Below, piece after piece: positions 36,204 through 44,865 of a stretch of DNA of 64,000 nt. The DNA is from a virus. Location of the stretch: the IMG/VR virus record IMGVR_UViG_3300050010_000483, positions 20,592 through 84,591 of that record; one strand, written 5' to 3'. Both the position numbers and the translations under genes were made by a program. Positions within the stretch are counted from its first letter, which is position 1; each line of letters begins with the position of its first letter. The notes under the pieces are model-generated. The model was not told the origin of the DNA. It ran no database searches and saw only the letters and a program-made list of their open reading frames with translations.

Positions 36204-37385
36204 TTATTTGAGTTTGATGATTGTATAAAAAGATAAATCTTTCCAAAAGGATGGACAATTAATTATCGGGGAATATTCAAATTCGTTCTGTAGCACCACG
36301 GTATTTTCTCGGGCAGCATGGCTTGCAAAAGCCATTCCTTTTGAAAAAATAAATTTATTTGAACGATAGAACAACTGCGTTCCCTTTGAGAGGATAGATT
36401 TGATTTTTTCTTCATCTGGCACGGGAAGAATATTAATTTTTCCAAGTTCATAGTAGTTGATTTTTTTAACATCAATTTCTTGTTGAGATAGTTCTGTAAT
36501 CAATAGTACGTCAATACCAAGATTTTTCACCTGTTTGACAAACTCTGGTTTATCGTCTTGAGTAATACGATATACCAGCATTCCAATTTTAGATTTGAAA
36601 TGACGCAACAGATTAAGATTAATTGGCTTATCTGTTACTACCATTGACTTACCGAAATAATTCAATTGAGCGGTAAAAATGTTTTCGTCATAGTGAAGAT
36701 CAACTCGTAATTCAACAAGTTCATTTGGATTATTAAGGGCCATACCTGAATCAGGAATCAACTCTCTAATCATTTGACAACTGTAACGTTCACCCGTATA
36801 GACTGTTTCAAAAGCGACAACTTCTTTTAACTCTAATAGGTCTAAAACAGCCTGAGCAATTTCTTCTGGTCTAATGGTATTAATGGATTTTGGATTTTCT
36901 TGTGGTGAGTAAGATGGTTTCTTATTACCAACTCGTTCATATGCTTTGAATAAACGATGCTTTTTTGGATTACCAAAGTGAGGACCAGAAATCTCTGGTG
37001 TATTATTACTATAAATGGAAACGATAGGCTTGTCATACATCGAAGCCAAATGCACTCCAAAACTATCAGGACCGAAATATAGCAAAGAATTTTTCACGAC
37101 GTATGCGAATTGATGAAGTGATGTCTTTCCACGAAGGTCAACAACCTTCTTGTATGGACGTTCTTTATCCAATCCCGCCTGAACAATAGTGACGCCATGT
37201 TTCAACAAAAATGGATACAAGATGTCAAGAACATCCTGCCAATAGTGATAATTACGACTATCGTATAGAGTCTCCGCCTGAAACGTTATGAACTTTTCAA
37301 TCGGAAGTGGAATGTAGGTTTCCAAAATGTGCGGGCGATCAATTTTCGCACCACAATTAACTGCGTAGGTATCAAGTAGCCTCAT
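36204..37385 (-). CDS. C-terminal half of a GT9 (heptosyltransferase-like) glycosyltransferase plus extra domain
   Basis: 393 residues. Residues about 85-145 carry the GT9 donor-site pattern: VVDLRGKTSLHQFAYVVKNSLLYFGPDSFGVHLASMYDKPIVSIY, matching 'DLaGkTsl.el.alI..a.lfvgnDSGpmHlAaAlg.PvValfg'. The N-terminal half of a GT9 fold is missing here but is present at the end of the upstream gene (37404-39350), in the same frame and separated by two stop codons. The final 200 residues form another, unrecognised alpha/beta domain. It would transfer a sugar from a nucleotide donor, if it pairs with the upstream half. Confidence 0.7.
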   Translation of the reverse strand: MRLLDTYAVNCGAKIDRPHILETYIPLPIEKFITFQAETLYDSRNYHYWQDVLDILYPFLLKHGVTIVQAGLDKERPYKKVVDLRGKTSLHQFAYVVKNSLLYFGPDSFGVHLASMYDKPIVSIYSNNTPEISGPHFGNPKKHRLFKAYERVGNKKPSYSPQENPKSINTIRPEEIAQAVLDLLELKEVVAFETVYTGERYSCQMIRELIPDSGMALNNPNELVELRVDLHYDENIFTAQLNYFGKSMVVTDKPINLNLLRHFKSKIGMLVYRITQDDKPEFVKQVKNLGIDVLLITELSQQEIDVKKINYYELGKINILPVPDEEKIKSILSKGTQLFYRSNKFIFSKGMAFASHAARENTVVLQNEFEYSPIINCPSFWKDLSFYTIIKLK

Positions 37386-37403
37386 AATAAATATTTTTTA
37401 AAA

Positions 37404-39350
37404 TTAATGCAAATCAAAATCAATTTTATCGCATCCTCCATGCAAATATGTCAGCATCCTTTGAGTTTGCACATATGGCTGATAGGCGACATTGAAATAT
37501 CCAGCATGAGTGGCATTACCCTCAAGCCAGAGTAAATTATCCATCTGAGGATTATATTCCAACCAGACATCCATATATGGATTACCATCAAGTAGTTCTT
37601 TGAACTCTTTTTTAGTGGCCACATAGAACGTCCAATCAGGATAACGGGCCTTAATGGATTTAAACAATGCAGTCACCAAAAAGATGTCACCAGCAGATTC
37701 AGGCTGAACCAGAATAACGCGCCCTTTATCATCTTTACGAAGGAGAGATTCAAATGAAACTTGTTGTTGATTTTTTTGATTGTCATCAGTGGCAACCTTG
37801 CGAAAATACTGTTCAATATCAGAACGCTTTATTCCTTCTTTCAACTTTATCATCCAATACTTGAGGCCCTCATCGTTATCAAAAATATCATTCTTGAGGA
37901 TATTTTTGTACATAAACAGCAACCAAGATTTGTCATCAGACATTTCAGGAATTGAACAGAATGGGTCTTTGAATTCATGGTTCTCAACAAAATAATCATC
38001 TTGAGCCAAGGGGGCCGAATCAATAAAAGCCTCCAAAATAGGACCAAGAACTTCAATAGAAAAGTTATCAAGCACCCATCGACGGGCTTTTTTACCCATT
38101 TCTCGACGTTGGGTGAGTTTCATTTTTTCAACTTTGCCAAGTTGCTTGACAATGCTTGATGGATATGTTGAGGCTTTTATAAACTGGCTGCCAGGTTCAC
38201 GATACTCAGCCCAGTCTAATGGCAAAGAACCAGCTTCGTCAACACACATATCTTCGCCGCAACTATAATTGGTTACAAGAGTTATGAGTTCAGTAAGTTT
38301 AGCTTCCTGAATCGGAATCTCTTGGCCACCAGAAGTAAAAGGATGACAGTATACATCCATTAAATTATAAACTTCATTAAGTTCACTTTCATCAATACCA
38401 ATAGTAGGATGAGTAGTGACAAACTGTTTTTCAGCTTTACATGTTGGGCAAATATGTTCTGGACCATTAAAAGCTTTAACCTGATAATTGCGACAGTTTT
38501 TACATACATAAGTTGTCAGTATTTCATCCATGGGTACATTATGTTCCTTACATAGAGTCGGAATATCCCAACCTTCTGTCCAACAAGTATGTAATAGAAG
38601 TCTACTGGTGATATCTGGATGTTCTTGTTTAAAGATTTTATATCCTTGTAGGAGATTCGGAACAGATTTTCTCAACTGATTACGAAATACAAAACCAACT
38701 ACAAAAGCGTGATCTGGAATACCGAACTTAGTTCTGAGCGCTTTTCGTTTCTCGTCCGATAGACGGTGAAATGAATGGGTATCAATTGGACCGCGGACAG
38801 TTTTAACATGCGTATGTCCAAGTTTATGCAGGGCTTTGGTCGCAAAATCGGCCCAAGACCAATAATTTTGAACTTTTGGGGCAAGATCAACAGCTTTGGT
38901 TAGGATTGGCAATGAATCCAAAGTTGTCCAAAGGACGCTAGGAATTTTTTTAAACCATTTTTTATCAACAGCAAAGTCTATACCCCAAATATCTTGCATT
39001 CCTATAAAAATATCTGGTTTTTCTTGTTTAACTGCTTGATCGAGAGCAAAAGCCCCGTACCCAGCCATACGTTCAATATCGCCCCAGGAACGTGGGTCGT
39101 TTTGGCGTTTAATTTGTTCCAGTTGTTGGGCGTTAACGGAAGCAATCGTTTTCCATGGCATTCTATCTGTGTCATTTACAATTTGAGTATCAATAGAACC
39201 AACGGCAAAATTAACAAGATCGTATTTTTTCGTTTTAAATAAGTATTCGAGAATAACCCTATTAACTTTTCCAAAACCAGTGAATGCAAGGGGGTGGTCT
39301 GATTGTATGAACACTTTTTTGCGACGATTTATAATGGGCGTTTCTGACAT
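37404..39350 (-). CDS. GT4 glycosyltransferase - Zn ribbon - DUF4214-like - GT9 N-half fusion
   Basis: 648 residues. About 10-450 is a GT-B fold GT4-type transferase: the C-domain shows 'KFGIPDHAFVVGFVFRN...SVPNLLQGYKIF' and the donor loop 'HPFTSGGQEIPIQEAKLTELITLVTN' (E-x7-E-like, E344 and E349). A zinc ribbon is inserted at C283, C286, C301, C304. Residues about 475-520 (LLFMYKNILKNDIFDNDEGLKYWMIKL) resemble DUF4214. From 543 on (RVILVQPESAGDIFLVTALFKSIKARYPDWTFYV) the N-terminal domain of a GT9 heptosyltransferase begins, and it stops at TAA 37406-37404; its other half is the next gene. Such a chain of domains is unusual. Probably makes a glycan on a virion, DNA or cell surface target. Confidence 0.75.
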   Translation of the reverse strand: MSETPIINRRKKVFIQSDHPLAFTGFGKVNRVILEYLFKTKKYDLVNFAVGSIDTQIVNDTDRMPWKTIASVNAQQLEQIKRQNDPRSWGDIERMAGYGAFALDQAVKQEKPDIFIGMQDIWGIDFAVDKKWFKKIPSVLWTTLDSLPILTKAVDLAPKVQNYWSWADFATKALHKLGHTHVKTVRGPIDTHSFHRLSDEKRKALRTKFGIPDHAFVVGFVFRNQLRKSVPNLLQGYKIFKQEHPDITSRLLLHTCWTEGWDIPTLCKEHNVPMDEILTTYVCKNCRNYQVKAFNGPEHICPTCKAEKQFVTTHPTIGIDESELNEVYNLMDVYCHPFTSGGQEIPIQEAKLTELITLVTNYSCGEDMCVDEAGSLPLDWAEYREPGSQFIKASTYPSSIVKQLGKVEKMKLTQRREMGKKARRWVLDNFSIEVLGPILEAFIDSAPLAQDDYFVENHEFKDPFCSIPEMSDDKSWLLFMYKNILKNDIFDNDEGLKYWMIKLKEGIKRSDIEQYFRKVATDDNQKNQQQVSFESLLRKDDKGRVILVQPESAGDIFLVTALFKSIKARYPDWTFYVATKKEFKELLDGNPYMDVWLEYNPQMDNLLWLEGNATHAGYFNVAYQPYVQTQRMLTYLHGGCDKIDFDLH

Positions 39351-39395
39351 ATTTGTTTTATTTTTTTTAAAAAATCTTTTACAATTTTCCTAATT

Positions 39396-39983
39396 TTACA
39401 GACCCGTTAATTCATCCGTGGAAGATTCAACGGCTATTGCTTCATTGGAGGGGGCTTCGGTAACTCCTAAAAGAGTCTCTTCAGGGCGGGAACCAGCATA
39501 TTCTTTGGCGCGATTCAAGTCTCTGGCAAAATGCTCATGCATGACAAAAATTAGAAATTCACGAATTTCACGAGCCTCAGCAAATGTCAAACCAATATAA
39601 AACGGGTTAGTGAAAGTGGTGTCTTGTTTGCTTTTCACTGTAATCGAGAAAGAAAAACCCTTTTGAATTGGATTATCTCCATTGGTTAGCCAGGGTTCAA
39701 ATTTAATGGTTTTTGGATTTTCTTCATTATCGTGGAAAGCGGAAAACGGACGTTGGCGTTCGATACAATCGAGAATAGCTGCAGCCTCGACAAAGGCAAG
39801 TTTAACGTTAACTTTCTTGGTTGGGTCGGTCAAAGACCCTTTGAAGGTTCCTGTCTTGGATGCGTCATCCCAACCGTGTTGCTTGATAAGGGTTGCAAAA
39901 ACGGTATCGTTCCTGTCAGAATACCAAAATGAGGCAGCGAAACCTTTCAACGATTTAGATGGGTGATATACATGAATAGCCAT
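39396..39983 (-). CDS. Possible ssDNA-binding protein
   Basis: 195 residues. 'MAIHVYHPSKSLKGFAASFWYSDRND' starts a strand-rich module, followed by 'FKGSLTDPTKKVNVKLAFVEAAAILDCIER' and 'KGFSFSITVKSKQD...NPFYIGLTFAEAREIREFLIFVM', an arrangement of curved sheet plus helix that resembles PC4/Whirly/MRP-type nucleic-acid-binding proteins. The tail (about 170-195) is acidic and Glu/Ser/Thr-rich, as often in ssDNA-binding proteins. It is the first gene of the minus-strand group with the annealing-like gene. Resemblance only; no proof. Confidence 0.35.
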   Translation of the reverse strand: MAIHVYHPSKSLKGFAASFWYSDRNDTVFATLIKQHGWDDASKTGTFKGSLTDPTKKVNVKLAFVEAAAILDCIERQRPFSAFHDNEENPKTIKFEPWLTNGDNPIQKGFSFSITVKSKQDTTFTNPFYIGLTFAEAREIREFLIFVMHEHFARDLNRAKEYAGSRPEETLLGVTEAPSNEAIAVESSTDELTGL

Positions 39984-39992
39984 AATATAGAA

Positions 39993-39999
39993 GTGTAAT
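39993..39999 (+). promoter_or_regulatory. GTGTAAT element in the divergent gap
   Basis: Lies in the 55-base gap between the minus-strand gene starting at 39983 and the plus-strand gene starting at 40039, pointing to the latter. The ATG is preceded by an A-run with AAGAAA only. Confidence 0.38.
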
Positions 40000-40038
40000 C
40001 AATGATAGGATAAACTTGGGCAACCGTCAAGAAAAAAA

Positions 40039-43000
40039 ATGGAAATTACAGGACAACCATACGTTGAGGTTCAGAATAATATTTTAAGCGGCTTCTATTA
40101 TTTAAATTTTAATAATGGCATCCAACCAAAATTATATGAATTTTCGAGTCCTGCCTACCCCATTAGCAATTTTAATGCACCTTATGATGCAATACTGCCT
40201 GCTCCACAGGGGTCATTAGGTTTATTAACGGCAGTTGGTAAACGTCTTCGTTCTGACGCAGATTATAGCGAAAGAGCTTCTGATAGGGCGGGTAAACTAT
40301 ATTTTTCAGACACAGCAACTTTATATGGAACCTGTCATGGTTTTGGACGAGATTTTTTGACATTTTATACTGGATTTAATTTTTACCAGGCATTCTATCC
40401 AGCAGGATACTTTTCGCCGCCTTATGGAGAATCACTTTCCATTTTTAAAGCAAATTCCAACAGCGCACAGGCAAATTCCAATGCCACACAAGCTTTGAAT
40501 AATGGTGCGTGCAGTAATATTAACATTACCGAATATAATGAAACTTTTGGTATTGTTTCAATTACTGATTCTGATGTGGGAGATGTCACAGACAGTCTCT
40601 CTGCAAACATGTATGCTCCAATTTATAGTGCGGCAGAGGTTTGTCCCCCACCAATTTCAATTACAAGCTATTATGATGAACTTAATTTTAATCAAATTCA
40701 AGGTACTACCACTCAACTTGGTGCGGGAACCTTTTACAATGGAAATCCTATTCCTACTTCTCTGGATATATTTAACATCAAGTTAAATAGTAGATACAAT
40801 ATTACTGGGGCTGGGGATGGACGAATGATAGTTTACTATAAGAATGGTACAAATATCTTTAAGCCACAAGAATCATATTCTGCTTCTAATCAGGAAAACC
40901 TGCTGAATAATGTTTTATGTTTGGCTGGTATCATGGAGAATAATACATCTGCTGGTGCTGGTACAAATGGGGATCAAATGATTCAGGCTCCTGATCAGAA
41001 TTTAGGTAATGCTGGTAGTCAATCATTCATTAATCAGGGTACAGATACGGCCTGGAATTACTGGCACTTCACTTTTAAAGAAAATGCCGACACGCTTCCA
41101 TTTTCAAATAATTTTAGTGCAATCAATGGTGGTGAACCAGTCTCTGCAACGAATGAGGGGGCCAATGAAGGTACTCAATTATTCCTTCCTGTTCTATCTA
41201 GTTCAGATGCTTATTGGCAAAATCGTCAGTGTCCTGACACTGTTGACTTTCTTCCCTGGACATTTGGCGCATCTATTTATGCGTGCCCATCATATCATTT
41301 TGATGTTCCATATTATGCTGCGATTAAAAAGTTCGGATTCTACGGTACACGTTTCTTAAACACTTGTAATGCCCTAAATCTTACAAATACATGGAATGGC
41401 GTGGCTAATGCTATTGAATTACCCGCCAGCACAACGAATGTACCCATTGCTGAAAATCTTGCCGAACCAGCGGGAGTTGATGCCAAGGGGTCATGGTCTT
41501 TTGCTGTATATGATAACCTACTAAATACCGCGAAAGCTGAAGAAAGATTCTCAAACATGTTTGCTTTAAACAAAGGATTTTTCCTTTGGGCAAACACGGG
41601 TAATTATACTTCCGACCCAAACTTTTTGACACTGTCTCAGATCAGTGGATTTGGGGCATCGTTCTCTGCATTAATTGGACAATTTTCCGCCATGTTTACT
41701 GGCGGACTATCTTCGTTTGTTAGTGGAGTTCCAGCCATTATTGTTCAAAAAGTTCAAGCGGGTAATGGTGTAACTGAACTTGCGTCATCAACTTATGTTG
41801 GTAATAGTAATAGCTATAATGATTTGATGTTTTCAAATCAACCCTATCAAAACTTTCTTACAAACATAGGTAACTTTTTTCCGACAAGCGGCCTTCCATA
41901 TCTAAATATTTTTGCCAATCAATATGGTTCATTTGTCATGGATCAAAATGGTAATCCCAACGAGTCATTTTATTCAGGCATGATTTCTGGTAGAGAGCAA
42001 AGAACTCTCACTAGATACATGGAAAATACAGTGCAAGGAAACCCGATTGATTTATTTCCAATCAATCATATTTTGTTTTCCTTTGATTCTGCACGAGAAT
42101 ATCTTGAAAATACAGGATGGAACCGTGGTTTGGGTGGATTTGCCAATACTCAACTCCCAGTAATCAATCAAAGATTTTTTGAAGGGGCATATGGAAATGC
42201 CAGTCAAATTACTGGATTGCTTCAAGTATTGGATTCATTGAATTTTATTGACAATACATCGTTCTATCCAGGATTTTTCAATGACATTACTGTCAACAAA
42301 GACATTCCAACCCCAAGCTATGTTCCTGTTGTAAGCGGAATTATTCTCGATAATCAGGGAAGAAGTTTCTCTTCCAGCGGATGGCTTGCCTTGGGTTATA
42401 ACGAGATTGGAAAACTTGATGGCAATTTTTCTTGTTTCACCCCCATTTTTGTTCAACAACCTTTAGATAATGTATTTACAAAGATTGGACAAGCACCAAC
42501 TTTGCGTGCGATGGCGGTTGATTACCACTCTATTCCTGATGATAAAATCACGCCACGTTATCCTGAAATTCTTTATTGGGCATATAATTTAAAACTAGTT
42601 GATGATAAATTCAACAATCTGTATCCAGTACAATATAAATGGCTGCGCGTACCGATTAGCCAATATGCTGGCTGGTTTATGTCGGGAATCTTGACTGGTG
42701 ATTATGCCAGTGTAACTGGCGATTGGTCTTGTCTGGAAAATGGTGGATCAAATTGTACGATCTGTCATCTAAATCAAAGTTCTCCAACGGGAGTTTTGGG
42801 GACAACCGATCAATATACTTTTTTGAAAGGTGTAAACTATGGAATTGATGACCAATACTACTATATGTGTGTTGCGTCGGGAAGATTTGGTGTTCGTATT
42901 AGTGAACCTACCACGCTGACAATTGAAAACTGGACAAAATTTGATGTATCACTCAAACTGGGTTTGAATCAAAGTAATATGCCTCTTTCGTTAAATTTCA

Positions 43001-44862
43001 TCATCAATGATGTGAATGGGGAAAATCATAGCATCACATTTGCTCCATTGGAACCAACAGTTGCCTATCAGGGTTATCAAGCTGACCCATATGCAATTCC
43101 AGAAGCCGTTATTGAAGAAAAAGTCCCGCCGCCAAATGCTGGTTATGGAGACGTATCAGCTTTTAAATGTGTTGGACCAATTGGATATGTTGGGGCGACT
43201 AGAAGTTATCAACCAGATACTTTGGAAGATACTCGTGGTGTTCGTGGGGCATGGGGACGTTTCATTGAATACGGTTCTCTTATTTCATTGGGTAAAGCTC
43301 TGAGTCAATTGGAGGGCGATCTTCTTTATGGATATCAACATTTGCCCAAATGTGTCAATTATGAGATGCCTTATGGTAATCGTGGTGCCATAGTTTCAGC
43401 GCAACTAGGAAGTTATTATATTAGTCACTGGACACTTGACCAACAAGCTGTTGCAGCTACGGCGGATACAGTAGGAATGATTTGGACAAGTCTAACAAAT
43501 GTAGCTCAACTTTATCCACCAATTACAACTCGTGGATTACCTGGAACTGATCCTTATATTGCTGGTTTCGCCATCGGACAGTGGCAATGGGGAAACAATT
43601 TGGGGGCAATTAAACGTTTTGGATATTTATCAACTCCAGCTTCCCAAGATTTGGTATTTACTGGGCCAGGTTCTCCATCAACCGCATCAACTACTTCACA
43701 GTTATTAAATCAAGTGAAACAAAAGATTTTGTCTCCAAATGATCTGGCTGGTTCAAATTGTGGCTACTCTATACTAGGATTAGGTAGAAATATGCTATAT
43801 TATTTGGAGGCATACGACCGTTTCTATCTATTATGTGACGATGCGAAAAAGAAGAATGTTCAGGATATCTCCTTTATTTGCCCAGGACTTAGGGCAACTA
43901 ATTCTGCCATTCAATATTGTTGGTTGGGACATCCATCAAATACTTATGTCGAAAGACATCCAATGTATGGTCCTTATGCCTATCAATGGAAAGTCAACCG
44001 TCACAATCGTGATCGCAATGGTAATGGTATCTCCGAAGGATTTTACTCAATGGAATATAGGACAAAATATACCCTATTGTATGACGCCCCAGCCATCTAT
44101 GGTTTGTATCTCAAAAAAGATGCAAGTCAAATGTACAAAAATAAGGTTAATGATATGATCTCCTATCGAAACGCTCTATTTCCTGGGGATGTTGACATTA
44201 CAAGTCTTCGGGGAATCTGGCTTGGAGTTGGTGGTAGTGAAGGTGATTATCTAACTTATGGAAATATGTTTTGCTCATCTGATACGGACGCAAATTCAGC
44301 CCTTTGCCAATATATTAGTCAGGCCCAAAGTTTTGGAAGTAGTCCAGATTTTCAAGCATATGGTTGTGATGCCGCCCAATTAGCTTTAGGCCAATGTTTT
44401 GACCCCTGTCTGAGTATGCGTTATGGTCAGGGATTTTTAGCTGGGGGAAAGGTACAGAATTTATTTGGTGATAAACCAACTACTTCTCAAAACGTCAATA
44501 CAGCAGCCACGATAAGACTGGTTGCAAGTAGTAATTTGGATAAAAATGGAAACATTATCACAACTGATGAACAATCTGTAATAGACCCAAATATTTACTT
44601 CCGCAGTCCAATTAACACCCCGCACGCCCGTGCGTGGAGGGGTTTAAGTTCAATTCCTGAAATCACGATCAATCCACAAAATATTGTTGGAATGAGTCCT
44701 TGCAAGGATGGGGGCACAGATCATTGTAATTATATCACTCCTACCGTACATTTGAATACAAGTACCATATTACTCACTTCTTCATCGGCTTTTGTTGTTG
44801 CAAAAAATTATGCTGCAAACCTCTATGAATCATATAATATAGCTGGCAGCAATAACGATTAA
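40039..44862 (+). CDS. Very large unrecognised protein, probably virion component
   Basis: 1607 residues with no membrane segment and a Gly/Asn/Ser/Tyr-rich composition like tail fibres, plus many Cys. Cys-rich spots include GGSNCTICHLNQ (about 905), NRQCPDTVDFLPW (about 395) and CDAAQLALGQCFDPCLS near the C-terminus. A long middle part contains aromatic beta strands. I do not recognise any domain. It forms, with the next gene, a two-gene plus-strand group between two minus-strand groups, starting from a divergent promoter region. An appendage, tail fibre or injected protein are all possible. Confidence 0.55.
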   Translation: MEITGQPYVEVQNNILSGFYYLNFNNGIQPKLYEFSSPAYPISNFNAPYDAILPAPQGSLGLLTAVGKRLRSDADYSERASDRAGKLYFSDTATLYGTCHGFGRDFLTFYTGFNFYQAFYPAGYFSPPYGESLSIFKANSNSAQANSNATQALNNGACSNINITEYNETFGIVSITDSDVGDVTDSLSANMYAPIYSAAEVCPPPISITSYYDELNFNQIQGTTTQLGAGTFYNGNPIPTSLDIFNIKLNSRYNITGAGDGRMIVYYKNGTNIFKPQESYSASNQENLLNNVLCLAGIMENNTSAGAGTNGDQMIQAPDQNLGNAGSQSFINQGTDTAWNYWHFTFKENADTLPFSNNFSAINGGEPVSATNEGANEGTQLFLPVLSSSDAYWQNRQCPDTVDFLPWTFGASIYACPSYHFDVPYYAAIKKFGFYGTRFLNTCNALNLTNTWNGVANAIELPASTTNVPIAENLAEPAGVDAKGSWSFAVYDNLLNTAKAEERFSNMFALNKGFFLWANTGNYTSDPNFLTLSQISGFGASFSALIGQFSAMFTGGLSSFVSGVPAIIVQKVQAGNGVTELASSTYVGNSNSYNDLMFSNQPYQNFLTNIGNFFPTSGLPYLNIFANQYGSFVMDQNGNPNESFYSGMISGREQRTLTRYMENTVQGNPIDLFPINHILFSFDSAREYLENTGWNRGLGGFANTQLPVINQRFFEGAYGNASQITGLLQVLDSLNFIDNTSFYPGFFNDITVNKDIPTPSYVPVVSGIILDNQGRSFSSSGWLALGYNEIGKLDGNFSCFTPIFVQQPLDNVFTKIGQAPTLRAMAVDYHSIPDDKITPRYPEILYWAYNLKLVDDKFNNLYPVQYKWLRVPISQYAGWFMSGILTGDYASVTGDWSCLENGGSNCTICHLNQSSPTGVLGTTDQYTFLKGVNYGIDDQYYYMCVASGRFGVRISEPTTLTIENWTKFDVSLKLGLNQSNMPLSLNFIINDVNGENHSITFAPLEPTVAYQGYQADPYAIPEAVIEEKVPPPNAGYGDVSAFKCVGPIGYVGATRSYQPDTLEDTRGVRGAWGRFIEYGSLISLGKALSQLEGDLLYGYQHLPKCVNYEMPYGNRGAIVSAQLGSYYISHWTLDQQAVAATADTVGMIWTSLTNVAQLYPPITTRGLPGTDPYIAGFAIGQWQWGNNLGAIKRFGYLSTPASQDLVFTGPGSPSTASTTSQLLNQVKQKILSPNDLAGSNCGYSILGLGRNMLYYLEAYDRFYLLCDDAKKKNVQDISFICPGLRATNSAIQYCWLGHPSNTYVERHPMYGPYAYQWKVNRHNRDRNGNGISEGFYSMEYRTKYTLLYDAPAIYGLYLKKDASQMYKNKVNDMISYRNALFPGDVDITSLRGIWLGVGGSEGDYLTYGNMFCSSDTDANSALCQYISQAQSFGSSPDFQAYGCDAAQLALGQCFDPCLSMRYGQGFLAGGKVQNLFGDKPTTSQNVNTAATIRLVASSNLDKNGNIITTDEQSVIDPNIYFRSPINTPHARAWRGLSSIPEITINPQNIVGMSPCKDGGTDHCNYITPTVHLNTSTILLTSSSAFVVAKNYAANLYESYNIAGSNND
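44618..44642 (+). repeat. GC-rich hairpin inside a coding region
   Basis: CGCAC (44621-44625) pairs with GTGCG (44630-44634), flanked by CCCC (44618-44621, partly shared) and GGGG (44639-44642). It codes for part of NTPHARAWRGL and stands out in the AT-rich surroundings. Single copy. Confidence 0.4.
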
Positions 44863-44865
44863 GGT

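Noticed and set aside
44611-44650. CRISPR repeat of type I-E kind
   Set aside because: The hairpin resembles the CCCCGC...GCGGGG form, but it occurs once, inside an intact reading frame, with no spacer array or cas genes.
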